A DNA stretch of 34,680 nucleotides. It comes from Deltaproteobacteria bacterium (GTDB taxonomy: Bacteria; UBA10199; SPLOWO2-01-44-7). Both the position numbers and the translations under genes were made by a program. Below are positions 1 to 10,600 of this stretch, in pieces. The stretch spans positions 1 through 34,680 of the forward strand of contig JAUYJH010000061.1 of the NCBI GenBank assembly GCA_030688705.1, in the 5' to 3' direction. Below the pieces are notes generated by a model that made no database searches, had not been told where the DNA came from, and was given only the letters and a program-made list of their open reading frames with translations. Numbering within the stretch: the first letter of the stretch is position 1; the number at the start of each line of letters is the position of its first letter.

Positions 1-1
1 A

Positions 2-3000
2 TCTACCCCTCTTTTTAGTCCTTCTCCCGTTAAGATTCCATTGATTTTTAAATTAGCACAAGTGGAGGTACTACAGGGAAAATCGGATATTGAATTTGAA
101 ATCGAATTTATTGAAGAAAAAGTGGTGCCGAAATTAAGGGCAAAAGGGATTTTGAATCAACGTCCTCTAAATTATAACAAGCCTCATTCTGCTGGCTGGA
201 CTCTCTTGGCATGGGCCCGACGGTTGCCAGCGGGTAGAGTACGCACCGATTTTTTTGATTTTACTCTTTCCAAACTAATCGATTTGGGTCTGGTTCAAAA
301 TATTTCTGATTTGGAATCCAAAAATTCAGGGTCAGTAGGATCACAAATACTGAAAGTTATCTCTTTGGCCGGCACTCAAGTCAATTATCTCTTATCAATG
401 GGGCTGTCTATTTTAGTGGAGGAGAATATCTTATCACCATCGGAATTGCGAAACTCATTTCGGGTGGAAACAGGGAACTGGCTTGAAAGCCTTTGTCTCG
501 TTGCTAAAAATGGGGGTGAATATTCCTGGAATTTTTTTCAATTTGGCTTGCCCACGCTTATACACGCGGGCTTAATCCGCAAAAAACATCTGGATGAGGA
601 TTTGCGTTATGAACCCGGATCTCTTATTGATGAGACGTCTCGTCTGCCTAAAACTTTACAAGGCGGTTGGGATTATTTTGAAAAACTGGTTCCCGACTGT
701 TTGGCCTATTTGGAAGAGGCATCTTCGGAAGATGTGGCCCGTTTTATCAGAGAAACTTCGGAAGAGGCCAAGAAATTTTACAATAGCGGCAATAACATGC
801 GTTGGTATTCGGTCGTTCAGCCGTTTCCGACATTGCTCCCTCTCGATCAGCCGGCTCTTCTTTTGTCAGTATTGGGTGAAGTAAGAGAAAATCCAGCCAG
901 CCCAGCCCTGATCCGTTTTTTGGAAAAAAAGAGAAATTGGCATTTGGCCCGCCCAGAAAATTTGGAAGATATCTATCAAGTGGGGCGTTATGCTGATTTT
1001 ATTGCCACACTGACACAGACTGGCCAAGCAACGCAAAACTATCTCGAAACTCTTGATCTGTCGGCGTTGATAAAAAACTATCGCGGGCGCGCATCTACTG
1101 AAATTGTGCATATAGCCGAACTGCTGGAAAATTTTTCCGCCGGTCTGGGAGACAACTGGTTAAAAAAAGGAGCTTTCGACGTCCGCGAACTCGATGAGAA
1201 TAGAAAATCCATTACCATTGATAATCTCGATCAAGTTTATGCTACCGTCTATATTTTAAAAAGAACCCATCCGGAGAAACTAAAGGATATTATCTTCAGT
1301 TGGGACAATGGGATAAATCGCCGACTTTCTTTAGGCGATTTGAGCCGTTTTATTCTGACGGCATACAGATTAAGAGAAATTTTTGGAGATGAGAAAAATC
1401 CCCTCAAGGATATTTTTACGAATTTGGATGTCCTCGCACTCGATTTAAATTTAACTAACGTTCCCCGGGAATTTTTTGATATTGCGGGTTTGGAAAAAGT
1501 CCGATCCGAAACGAACCAATACACGAATAACATTGGAGGGGATCAATTCGTGCTGTTGTTGGGGCAAGCCGTTACGATTGCGCCGATAAAATCCATAGGC
1601 ATTGATAATATGGTAGAGGCAATGAAAGGATGGTCGCGGATAGAAAAAATTTCTGATGTTGATTTAAGCCGGGATGTCAGTCCCCGTTATCTGCTTTTGG
1701 CACAGCATGCGGGCACTCGTGTACGCGATTATTTCGAAAATAATCCAGAGGAGTTAAGATGGCGCTACGACCAGGCCGAAGTTTTGGCCGTTCTTAAACG
1801 GTTGGGAAGATCCATGAGACCGGCACCGGAGGTTGCCATTTTATCCTCTCCAATACCGCCGGAAACACCATTACTTTTGAAAAAAGAACCAAAAAAAGAG
1901 GCCGAATCTCCCAAAAAACAGTGGCCGATTACAAAAAATATTTCCAAGCCTGTGCCACCAATTTTACAACCCACGGATCACTTTGTAGAGTGGGTGGAAA
2001 GAGTGGAAATGGAAGGCATTTCGTTGGGTGATCCTCGATTGAGCGGGATTCGCTTAGACAATCCAAAAACATTACAGTCCATCAGAAAAGAAGTCGCGGA
2101 CAAAACGACACGAGAGAGGGGAGACCGTTTTATACACAGAATTTATGATCGGTTTTTTAGAGATCCTGTTACAACCGATAATGCGGGTGAATATTATCAT
2201 ATCGCACGGGGCATTCTTTACTATCCTGACTCTTTCTATCATGACTGGGGCAATTTTGCCGTGAGTCGTCTTATCGGTTGGCTTGGCAGGGCATCGGAAG
2301 ATGACGTTCAATCCATATCGGACTCGGAAGAAATGCTACAGTGGTTGAGAAACAATTCTCACTTGGATCAAAAAGGATCCGATGTAAAGAAGGCTGTGGA
2401 TGGGATTTTGAATGGCAGGTTTGGCTATGTTCTTCAAAAAGGATGGGCTAAAACCGTCGGAAAATTTACGAGACCCTCAAAGGGAATTGCCAAGGAGCTT
2501 GAGGGAAAATTGGAATTCACGAATGTTTCAGGGGCGCTCCCGGGATTTCAAATCAAAAAAATCCTGATTCAAGGAAAACATCAAGCCACACTGATTATTG
2601 GAGATCCAAAAAAAGGTGCGCATGCTGAACTCAAAATAAGACCGGGGACAGACGGCATATCGCATGCGGCCGTTGAAGGAGAGTTGGGTAGCCGCCTTCA
2701 GTATCAAGGGCCGGTGTTGATGGTTTCCGGAGGAAACAAGGGGGTGGAGATAATGATTGAAAAGGGAAAGATCGTTAATTCCGTTTTTGACCCCAACCGG
2801 CTTGACGGTTATCTAATCGTCTATTCTGATGGAACTCTTCACATCGCCGACAAAAGGTACTTGAAACTTTCGGAACTGACCCGAAAAAAGGAGGATCGTT
2901 CTGTTCTTCTGGATCTTAAAGACCCGAATGACTTTAAGCGCTTTTTAGAAATATCGAAAGAGGAGCGTCTTTCCATTGTGGCTTCTCTGCTTTTTAAAAA

Positions 3001-3313
3001 CCGGCACGGTGAAAATTACACAAATCAAAATGATTATCCAACGGAGCGGCGGTTTTTACTCGAATTCAATGACGGACGATTCGGCATTTTGGATACGGAA
3101 GGGGGCGGGCACACAATTAATGATTTGCTTTCCGTGGCATGGAGACTTTCTGGGGTAGAGAAGGCTCTCTATTGTGATACGGGGATGTATGATCTGGCCA
3201 GTTATTATCTCTATCCGAATGGACAAAAAGGAGAAAGACGTGCCGTTCGAGTCGGCCATGTCGATGCCGACAAGTCATCGAATCGGCTTATATTTTATAA
3301 TAATGGAGAGTAA
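2..3313 (+). CDS. Large protein of unknown function, 5'-truncated; possible C-terminal phosphodiester-glycosidase-like domain
   Basis: The frame is open from base 2 with no stop, so the gene probably begins before the window. The first possible internal start is a TTG at 41, with no convincing Shine-Dalgarno sequence. About 1100 residues are visible. The N-terminal part (to about base 1810) is helical with no family I recognise. A Pro/Lys-rich linker at about 1820-1975 separates it from a second helical stretch and a beta-rich C-terminus (about 2530-3310). That end contains VSGGNKG, a DGYLIVYSDGTLHI segment and a final GGGHTINDLL...CDTGMYD pattern. This order resembles the NAGPA/DUF2233 phosphodiester glycosidase fold (NGGFF, later LxLDGG), but the similarity is by eye and weak. 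The stop is followed after 3 bases by the HEAT-repeat gene, whose ribosome site lies in the last codons here, so the two are co-transcribed. Location and substrate are unknown. Confidence 0.7.
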   Translation, partial: STPLFSPSPVKIPLIFKLAQVEVLQGKSDIEFEIEFIEEKVVPKLRAKGILNQRPLNYNKPHSAGWTLLAWARRLPAGRVRTDFFDFTLSKLIDLGLVQNISDLESKNSGSVGSQILKVISLAGTQVNYLLSMGLSILVEENILSPSELRNSFRVETGNWLESLCLVAKNGGEYSWNFFQFGLPTLIHAGLIRKKHLDEDLRYEPGSLIDETSRLPKTLQGGWDYFEKLVPDCLAYLEEASSEDVARFIRETSEEAKKFYNSGNNMRWYSVVQPFPTLLPLDQPALLLSVLGEVRENPASPALIRFLEKKRNWHLARPENLEDIYQVGRYADFIATLTQTGQATQNYLETLDLSALIKNYRGRASTEIVHIAELLENFSAGLGDNWLKKGAFDVRELDENRKSITIDNLDQVYATVYILKRTHPEKLKDIIFSWDNGINRRLSLGDLSRFILTAYRLREIFGDEKNPLKDIFTNLDVLALDLNLTNVPREFFDIAGLEKVRSETNQYTNNIGGDQFVLLLGQAVTIAPIKSIGIDNMVEAMKGWSRIEKISDVDLSRDVSPRYLLLAQHAGTRVRDYFENNPEELRWRYDQAEVLAVLKRLGRSMRPAPEVAILSSPIPPETPLLLKKEPKKEAESPKKQWPITKNISKPVPPILQPTDHFVEWVERVEMEGISLGDPRLSGIRLDNPKTLQSIRKEVADKTTRERGDRFIHRIYDRFFRDPVTTDNAGEYYHIARGILYYPDSFYHDWGNFAVSRLIGWLGRASEDDVQSISDSEEMLQWLRNNSHLDQKGSDVKKAVDGILNGRFGYVLQKGWAKTVGKFTRPSKGIAKELEGKLEFTNVSGALPGFQIKKILIQGKHQATLIIGDPKKGAHAELKIRPGTDGISHAAVEGELGSRLQYQGPVLMVSGGNKGVEIMIEKGKIVNSVFDPNRLDGYLIVYSDGTLHIADKRYLKLSELTRKKEDRSVLLDLKDPNDFKRFLEISKEERLSIVASLLFKNRHGENYTNQNDYPTERRFLLEFNDGRFGILDTEGGGHTINDLLSVAWRLSGVEKALYCDTGMYDLASYYLYPNGQKGERRAVRVGHVDADKSSNRLIFYNNGE

Positions 3314-3316
3314 ACA

Positions 3317-6300
3317 ATGACGACGACAATCGATAAAATTATCAGGGCTTATGCCGAGGACCCTGCAGGCTTGACCCCGGATGAGTGTCAAAATTTTGGA
3401 TGGACGGAAAGACAATGTGAAGTTTGGATGAAAGCATTGGGCAAAGGGAGCGAAGGCATTATTACATCTTACGATCAGGTTTTACTGGAAAAAGCGGGGT
3501 TTACAAAAAGTTTTTTGCAGGAATTGGCAGGAAAAGACGGTAAAAAAGCCCTGCAGAATCGCGTTCGTTGGATGAAGGAGCATATCGGCACCAAATTATT
3601 TCGCAGTGACTATAATGATGAAACAAGAAATGCCATGGCAACCGAACTGGGCCAGATCGGCTCTGACGCCAAAGAATCTGTTCCGTTTCTTCTTAAAATT
3701 CTCAAAAATGGCAATCCGGAAATTCGCGCCAGCGCGGCCCGGTCTTTGGGGCAAATCAGATCAAATGCCGACATTGTTGTCCCCTCTCTTGCAGCAGCCC
3801 TAACCGATCCGGACGTTTATGTGAGATGGTTTGCGGCCAGGGCACTGGGCCGTATCGGCAAGGAGGCACAGGCGGCAGTGCCCGCGCTCGTCATGGCGAT
3901 GCAGGATGAGTCAGTATATGTCCGGCGAAGTGTGGTTACTTCATTAGGCCAGATCGAATTGTTCAATGCCGAGGTGGTCGGAGCCATGATTGCCGTGCTG
4001 GAAAAAGAGGGGGAGGAAGAATTAATTTTAGGGGCCATTCAGGTTTTGGGCAAGGCAGGCCCCAACGCAAAAGAGGCCGTTCCTATTTTGGCGGCGGAGC
4101 TGCAAAAATGGCAAAAATTTGAGACATGGAAGGAGAGTCGAGATAAAGGAGTGAATTGGTATCATAAGTCGTATCAAGGGTTTATTGAACGATATTCCGA
4201 TTCATCTTCCTCCAGAAGAAAAGCATTGTTGCATGCATTAGTGCAGATGCCACCCACTGCAGAGTCGATCATTCCGGTATTCGAAGAAGTAGAGGAATAT
4301 ATACACTGGAGAAGTTCCTTGGGCTACCATTCTGATATTAGACTTCTTCTTAGTTCCTTCGGTCCCGATGCCAAGGATACAGTGCCCGCACTTATCGAAG
4401 CATTAAAAGACGAAAATGAATCGGTGCGTGGAAATGCTATTAAGGCTTTAGGTCAAATCGGTCCCGGCGCTGAAAAAGCAATTTCACCACTTTTTTCAAT
4501 CATTAAAAATAAAGAAAACTCGGGAGATATGAGAAGAGAGACAGCGGAGGTTTTGGGAAAAATCATTTTTGGTTATAATAATGAGGAGGTGGTCTCAACT
4601 TTGATTGGCATTTTGGAGGATGAAAAAGAAGAATGGGACATACGAAAAAACGCTGCCCTAGCCTTGGGCCGGGTCAATTTTGGCACAGAAACTGTTTTGT
4701 CGCCTGTCATTGAAAAGTATTTTGAATCGGCGGTTGTAGAAGAAGGTAGCAAATCTGTTCTGTCTGCTTTCGGTTCCGCCGCCGTTCCATTTCTTGTTTC
4801 GGCCTTGAATGATAAAAGAATCGATGCCAGAAAGTTGGCTATCATGACATTGGCCGAAATTAGTGAACGCGATGACAAGGTTAAGTGGGATAAGTTACCG
4901 GTGTCTGATGTGAAGATGGGATTGATATATGGAGACAGAGTAGTTCAAATAAATACCGCACGTCTTTTGGGTAAAATCGGCCCCGGTGCAGAAGAGGCTA
5001 TTCCATGGCTTGTCCGCGCGTTGTTGCGCGCCGATGAGGAATACTTGAAAAGATCGATTATCAGAGCTCTGGGGAAAATAGGTTCCGAACAGGCTCTTTC
5101 AGGTCTTGTCCGTTATTTGAACGAAGGAAAATACAAAGGTTCATTACTTTTAAGTATTGATCAGTTAGACCAAACAGAGGAGGAGGCGAAAAGGCAGTGG
5201 TTTAGCCATAGCACAACTTCCCATGTTGTTCGCGCGTTAGCCGATATGGGTTCTCCTGCGGTTCCTCATTTTCTTCGCTGGCTGGAGGAGGGGGAGGCAT
5301 TGGACCAAACGATTCTTTCTGCTTTGGCTTTAATGCAAATGAAGTTGCACACCGACCGGGTTTCCAAGATTTTTCTTATGGGACTCGAGGATAAGAATGA
5401 AGGTATGAAATTGGCCGCTGCTCTGGCCTTGAGCCAAATGAAATTGCACGCTGACGCGGCCACCCCCATTTTATTGGATAGTCTAAAAAAATCTAAGAGA
5501 GAAAAAAATGGAGAATTTTACAGGGGGATAATTATAAATGCTTTGTCCCGATTCGGTTTTCATAACGGGGAAACAATTTTGGAATTTATTGCGGCATGTA
5601 GAGATGACTACCGGCCCTTGAGAGAGAGCGGTGAAAAAGCCCTTCTCAAGCTCGGCCCTGACGCTAAAGAGGCCATTCCCGATCTTGTTACGGCATCGAA
5701 AGACAAGGATGAAGAGGTGAGACGCCTTGCCGCTGTTGCACTATCCAAAATTGGCCCCAATACAACAGAAGCAATATTGGCTCTACTCAATTGGCACCGT
5801 GCGGAAGGATCAACGCCCACATATATTTATGAGAGTGCTTTGAATGCGAAATTTGGTGATGATGCTGTTTTTCCCCTCATTGAATTATTGAACAGCCCGG
5901 ATCAAAAAATAAAAACTTTTGCTTTAGAAGTATTGGGACGGATCGGTCCTGATGCTAAGGAGGCAGTGCCTGCTCTTATGGATGCATTAAAGGACGAAAA
6001 TGAGTCGGTGCGAAGTAAAGCCGTAGAGGCTTTAGGACAAATCGGACCGGATGCCAAAGAAGCGGTTCCAGTCCTTTTCAACGCTATGCTTGATGTTTTG
6101 GAATATGCAGAACGAGGCGGTGTTGAAATCCCAGAATCAAAAAATCGGTTTGGGCATTTTATTGATGGTTTGAAATATGGTAGGGGCAGTGGTGATGGCA
6201 GCATGAGACGGCGATCATTGCGGTTGATTTCAGAAAAAAAATTGGTGATATCTCTAATTGAAATGGGGCCTGATGGAATCCGGGCGTTTTTTAGAGTAAT

Positions 6301-7498
6301 TAATGAAAGCTTTGAAGACATGCATATTGAAAAAATCATTTTATCTCTTTTTCAAAACTTCGATTCTTCTATTGTCCCATATCTCGTCAATTTATTGCAT
6401 GATAAAAACAAGTACAATCAATATTCCGCCATACGGGCTTTAGGCCAAATTGGCCCCGTCGCCAAGCTAGCTGTTCCTGTTCTTGCCGCAATATTAAAAA
6501 ATGACAATACAAGTGAACCGATAAAAAAGGTAGCAGCTGGAGCTCTTGACCAAATCGATATTTCTCCAGAAATTAATGTTCTTAAATTAAAGCATGACGA
6601 TCCAGAGACGCGTCAGAATGCCGCAAGAGCCCTAGGTCGGTCAGGTCCCTTTGCCGACAAGGCCGTGCCGCAATTGCTTCAATCTTTACTCTATGACAAT
6701 GAAAATGATGTACGCGTCGCTTCCGCTGTGGCTTTAAAAAATATTGTTGACAGCGATGCCACGTGGGAAGTCTGTCGGGAGTTTAGTCGGGCACTACAGT
6801 ATGACCAAGATGCAAGAGTCAGAGAAGAGATCGCGAAGGCATTCGGTTTTATTGGGTCCTCCGTTCCGGAAATTTTCAGACCGCATCTTGTACGTGCTCT
6901 TTGGGATAAGAATGTAAAAGTTCGTTCCGCCGCCGCTTGGGCCGTGGGAAACATAGGCGGGCCCAAGGCGGTTGGAGCGCTTGGTATAATATTAAAAAAT
7001 GAGAAAGAGGATAAAGAAGTAAGAGAGCATGCTGCCGGAGCCATGGTGAGAATTGGGCTGGCCTCTGTTCCCGAATTGATCACGATATTACAAAATGAAA
7101 AAAGCGTGGATATAAAACTGAAGGCGATATCCATCTTGGGAGGAATCGGATCTGAAGCAAAAGATGCTGTCCCGGTTCTTATTCAAACACTGAAAGACCC
7201 GGTATTAAAAGTGCGCAAAGAGGCCTCAATGGCATTAAGCAGCATTGGCCGTGATGCGGTTCCTCTGCTCATCGAGGCACTGAAAAACGATAATGCCCAT
7301 GTAAGATTGGGTGCGGTCGAGGCTTTGGGTGGGCTGGAAAGTGGCAGTGTTTATGGTTTTTATGATGCTAAATATGATGCTAAAGACGTTATCTTCGCCA
7401 TTTCTGACATCAAAAAGATGAGCCTGACGGACAAAGATCCTCGATGTCGCAAAAGTGCTGAAAAAGTTCTTAATCGGCTTATGGGACAATTACGATAG
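3317..7498 (+). CDS. HEAT-repeat (PBS-lyase HEAT-like) scaffold protein, 1393 aa
   Basis: After a unique N-terminal segment of about 90 residues, nearly the whole protein consists of about 30-residue helical repeats of the form AxxALGxIGPDAKEAVPxLxxALKDxxxxVRxxA, the signature of PBS-lyase HEAT-like repeats. Such solenoids usually bind proteins; no catalytic motif is visible. ATG at 3317 is preceded by GGAGAG at 3305-3310, inside the end of the upstream gene, which supports this start and translational coupling. There is no signal peptide or membrane segment, so the protein is probably cytoplasmic. Some repeats are nearly identical in DNA as well as protein (around 4400 and 5984, both coding ALKDENESVR), which suggests recent internal duplication. 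Base composition is more AT-rich than in the housekeeping genes downstream. The specific partner cannot be deduced. Confidence 0.85.
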   Translation: MTTTIDKIIRAYAEDPAGLTPDECQNFGWTERQCEVWMKALGKGSEGIITSYDQVLLEKAGFTKSFLQELAGKDGKKALQNRVRWMKEHIGTKLFRSDYNDETRNAMATELGQIGSDAKESVPFLLKILKNGNPEIRASAARSLGQIRSNADIVVPSLAAALTDPDVYVRWFAARALGRIGKEAQAAVPALVMAMQDESVYVRRSVVTSLGQIELFNAEVVGAMIAVLEKEGEEELILGAIQVLGKAGPNAKEAVPILAAELQKWQKFETWKESRDKGVNWYHKSYQGFIERYSDSSSSRRKALLHALVQMPPTAESIIPVFEEVEEYIHWRSSLGYHSDIRLLLSSFGPDAKDTVPALIEALKDENESVRGNAIKALGQIGPGAEKAISPLFSIIKNKENSGDMRRETAEVLGKIIFGYNNEEVVSTLIGILEDEKEEWDIRKNAALALGRVNFGTETVLSPVIEKYFESAVVEEGSKSVLSAFGSAAVPFLVSALNDKRIDARKLAIMTLAEISERDDKVKWDKLPVSDVKMGLIYGDRVVQINTARLLGKIGPGAEEAIPWLVRALLRADEEYLKRSIIRALGKIGSEQALSGLVRYLNEGKYKGSLLLSIDQLDQTEEEAKRQWFSHSTTSHVVRALADMGSPAVPHFLRWLEEGEALDQTILSALALMQMKLHTDRVSKIFLMGLEDKNEGMKLAAALALSQMKLHADAATPILLDSLKKSKREKNGEFYRGIIINALSRFGFHNGETILEFIAACRDDYRPLRESGEKALLKLGPDAKEAIPDLVTASKDKDEEVRRLAAVALSKIGPNTTEAILALLNWHRAEGSTPTYIYESALNAKFGDDAVFPLIELLNSPDQKIKTFALEVLGRIGPDAKEAVPALMDALKDENESVRSKAVEALGQIGPDAKEAVPVLFNAMLDVLEYAERGGVEIPESKNRFGHFIDGLKYGRGSGDGSMRRRSLRLISEKKLVISLIEMGPDGIRAFFRVINESFEDMHIEKIILSLFQNFDSSIVPYLVNLLHDKNKYNQYSAIRALGQIGPVAKLAVPVLAAILKNDNTSEPIKKVAAGALDQIDISPEINVLKLKHDDPETRQNAARALGRSGPFADKAVPQLLQSLLYDNENDVRVASAVALKNIVDSDATWEVCREFSRALQYDQDARVREEIAKAFGFIGSSVPEIFRPHLVRALWDKNVKVRSAAAWAVGNIGGPKAVGALGIILKNEKEDKEVREHAAGAMVRIGLASVPELITILQNEKSVDIKLKAISILGGIGSEAKDAVPVLIQTLKDPVLKVRKEASMALSSIGRDAVPLLIEALKNDNAHVRLGAVEALGGLESGSVYGFYDAKYDAKDVIFAISDIKKMSLTDKDPRCRKSAEKVLNRLMGQLR

Positions 7499-7565
7499 AT
7501 AATAGTTCATTTTTCTAAATAATATCAGCTAGTTATGTTTATCCTCAAAAAAATCTCCTTTTCCA

Positions 7566-7594
7566 AAGCAACCTTTTTTGAAAACTGCCGATAA
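7566..7594 (+). promoter_or_regulatory. Candidate sigma28-like promoter for the type-3 repeat protein
   Basis: AAGCAAC at 7566-7572, 15 bp, then CCGATAACT from 7588; with the preceding G the second half reads GCCGATAA (7587-7594), the classical sigma28 (FliA) -10 element. The same AAGCAAC-N15-CCGATAACT arrangement occurs before the subtilase gene at 31885. Transcription would start near 7601, just before the GGAGG ribosome site at 7602-7606. The -35 half does not match the TAAAGTTT consensus at the usual spacing, so the sigma factor is inferred. The rest of the 116-bp gap (7499-7614) shows no clear terminator. Confidence 0.45.
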
Positions 7595-7614
7595 CTCTAG
7601 CGGAGGTCAAAGAC

Positions 7615-10600
7615 GTGTCAAAGTATTCCATTACGGCCTTGTTTCTCTTTAGTCTGATTCTTGCGGGATCCGTTTGGGCGGACCATGAAACAGGGCATTG
7701 CATTGTAACAAGCTCCAGTGGCAATTTTGAACAAGGGTCCTTTCTAACTCATTTGAGAAATGCCTCCTGCAATAAAATTACTTTCGAAGTATACAGGGTA
7801 AGCCCATTGATGTCGTTTCCATATCTGGATGGTGGAAAAGTAATTGAAGGAAAAAACGGAATAGAAATTCGATATATTCAGGAAGGGGCCGCAGTTTTTG
7901 CCAACGGAAGACTACAGACATTTCATTGGGCCAACGACGATTACAAAGCTTGTCTCTTACGCATTATTCCTTTGCCTCCTAATAACAGTACTCTTGGCGT
8001 CACCATCTCCAACCTTACAATTATCAACCCATACGGCGAAGGAATTTGCGTACGGGAAAACGGCGGAAAGATTATTCATCAAAGCAAAATTTCAAATGTA
8101 ATAGTAAGGGCCAAAACCATCGGCATTAACCTTGCCCGCAGTGATCTTAATCTGATTGAAAGAAGTACGCTGGAGTCCGTTTCGGGCGCTGGTGATAGTA
8201 TCGGTGTCGTAATGGAGAGAAGGGCCAACCGAATCGAAAGGGGGACGATCACCGGTTTTAAAAATGGCGTGGTCATTCGGGGAGCTGAAGCCGTCCTCAA
8301 TAAAATCAACGGAACTCATTTTTTGAAAATGACGGGTGAGCCGGTCGTCTTTGCCGAAGGGGACGCTTATGTACCGACCGATCTCTGGCAGGCTTTTTCT
8401 TCCGGAAACCAATATCATCTGACCGGACTGGTTTCTACGTTGACGCGAGCGGTCGACCTCTACAAAATTACGACAGAGAGTGGCGGTACGAATTACCGCT
8501 ATACTTCTTCATTCGAACTCGGAACCCTTTTTCCGCACTCGACAAACAGAGATAAAACACGGTTTGTCATCCCTTTATCGACCAGCCAAATCGATTTTTC
8601 GCGGGAAAAAATTGCCATCATGGCCAAGGTGGCGCTCGCCCGTTTTTCTTCCCCACTCTCTAAGGGGTACAATCAGAGTACGGGGCTCGATGGCAATGCA
8701 CCGGTTGTTGGCGGCACCGCGTGCGCCAACGCAGACTGGTTTTGGATCTCCTTTGACCGGCGGCCGGGAGGGAGGCGTTTGGACCCTTATGCCCGCTCTC
8801 CATATCGCGGCTGGGAGGTCGACTATGACGGTGATGGAATAAAAAACTCTTGCACACAGGAAAGATGCACCGATCTGCGCCTCGGAGAAGATTTAAACCG
8901 CGACTGTCGAGTGCAATCCAACGAAACCGATCCGACCGACCCTAACAGTTATTTTGGCGCCCCTGTCCCGGCCGATCCGAACGCCGATCGCGATGGAGAC
9001 AGAACCCGCGATACCGATGACAACTGTCCGACGGTGGCCAACGCCGACCAGCGCGATTCCGACGGCGACGGTATCGGCGATGCCTGCCAAGCCCTGCGGG
9101 CCGGGGATCCCCGTTGTCTCTCCTCGAGGGCCCATCCTCAAGATGCCGATTGCGACGGGGTTCCCAATATTGTCGATAACTGCCCTTATCATCCCAATGC
9201 CGATCAAAAAGATACCGACGGCGACAGCGTGGGCGATGCCTGCGACTTTGACATGGATAATGACGGATTGACCAACGAAGAAGAACTCGCCGGTTGTCTC
9301 GATGCGGCAGGCCAGCCGGATCCGAACAAAGTCATCGGCCGCGACTGCACCGATCCCTTAAAACCCGATACCGACGGCGACCGCGTTTGCGACGGGCCCG
9401 CTTGGGGTTTTGGCGGTGCCTGTATTCGCCCTCTCGATAATTGTCCTCTTGTGAGCAACGGGGAGCAGACCGACCTTGATGAAGATACCCTCGGCGATGC
9501 CTGTGACGCCGCTCCCCAGCAATGGCTGGGCAACGTTGACTCCGACGGCGACGGCGTATCGGACGAAACGGACAACTGCCCCGCGATTTTTAATCCGTCG
9601 CAAGCAGACAGCGACAACGACGGCGTCGGCGATCCCTGTGATTCTGATGATGACAATGACGGTTTGGACGATGCCACCGAGAGCGGCATCTTTGATCCCC
9701 GCTTGAGAATGAATATCAACCATCGAAACCATCTGAATGCCGATATCGATCGCGACGGCATTGTGGACGGTGTCGATCCGTGCCCCAATTATCCGGCAAC
9801 GGGTCCCGCAAACGCAACATGCGGCGGCTATCCCGCCGATGACCTGGACAATGACGGCGTAAGGGGGGCCGCGGACAATTGCCCGAATATCCCCAACAAA
9901 GACCGGCGCGACACCGATCTCGACGGCCAGGGGGATGCCTGCGATTTGGATGATGATAATGACGACGGAGACGAAGCCGAATGCCGTGACTATCTTTTAG
10001 CGCAAAACGGGGCGGCAAACATCGCCGCCAGAAACGGCGTCAATTGCACAGCCGCCGATTGCGGGCGCACCTGCGATTTTGATGAGAGCGCCAACGCGAG
10101 ACTTTTTCCGTGGGATCCGAACAGCGATCATAGAGACGGCGCCATTTTTCAGCCTGCCGACGGGTTGTGCGACGGCGCGGGAACCGGATACGACAGAACC
10201 GGTACGCGGACACGGTGCGCGCCTTCTGACTTATGTCCCGAATATTACAACCCGCAAGGAACCGAAAACAGTCTCTGCGGGCCTGGTTTGAGTTTTTCGG
10301 AATCGACCGGCCCTGACGGCGATGGTGACGGCGTTCCCGATGCGCGGGATAATTGTCCCTCCGCCAACAACCCGGATCAGTCCGACATCAACCGCAACGG
10401 CGTGGGTGATGCCTGCGATCCTGACATCGACGGCGACGGCATTCCAAATGAATCGGATAATTGCCCGGTGATTTTCAACCGGTCGCAAAGCGATACCGAC
10501 GGCGATGGTTTGGGCGATCTCTGCGATCCCAATCCTTCAAGCCATGTTTCAACGAATGTGCGCGGTTCCGGATGCAGTCTTTCCGGCAAAGGTTCATGGG

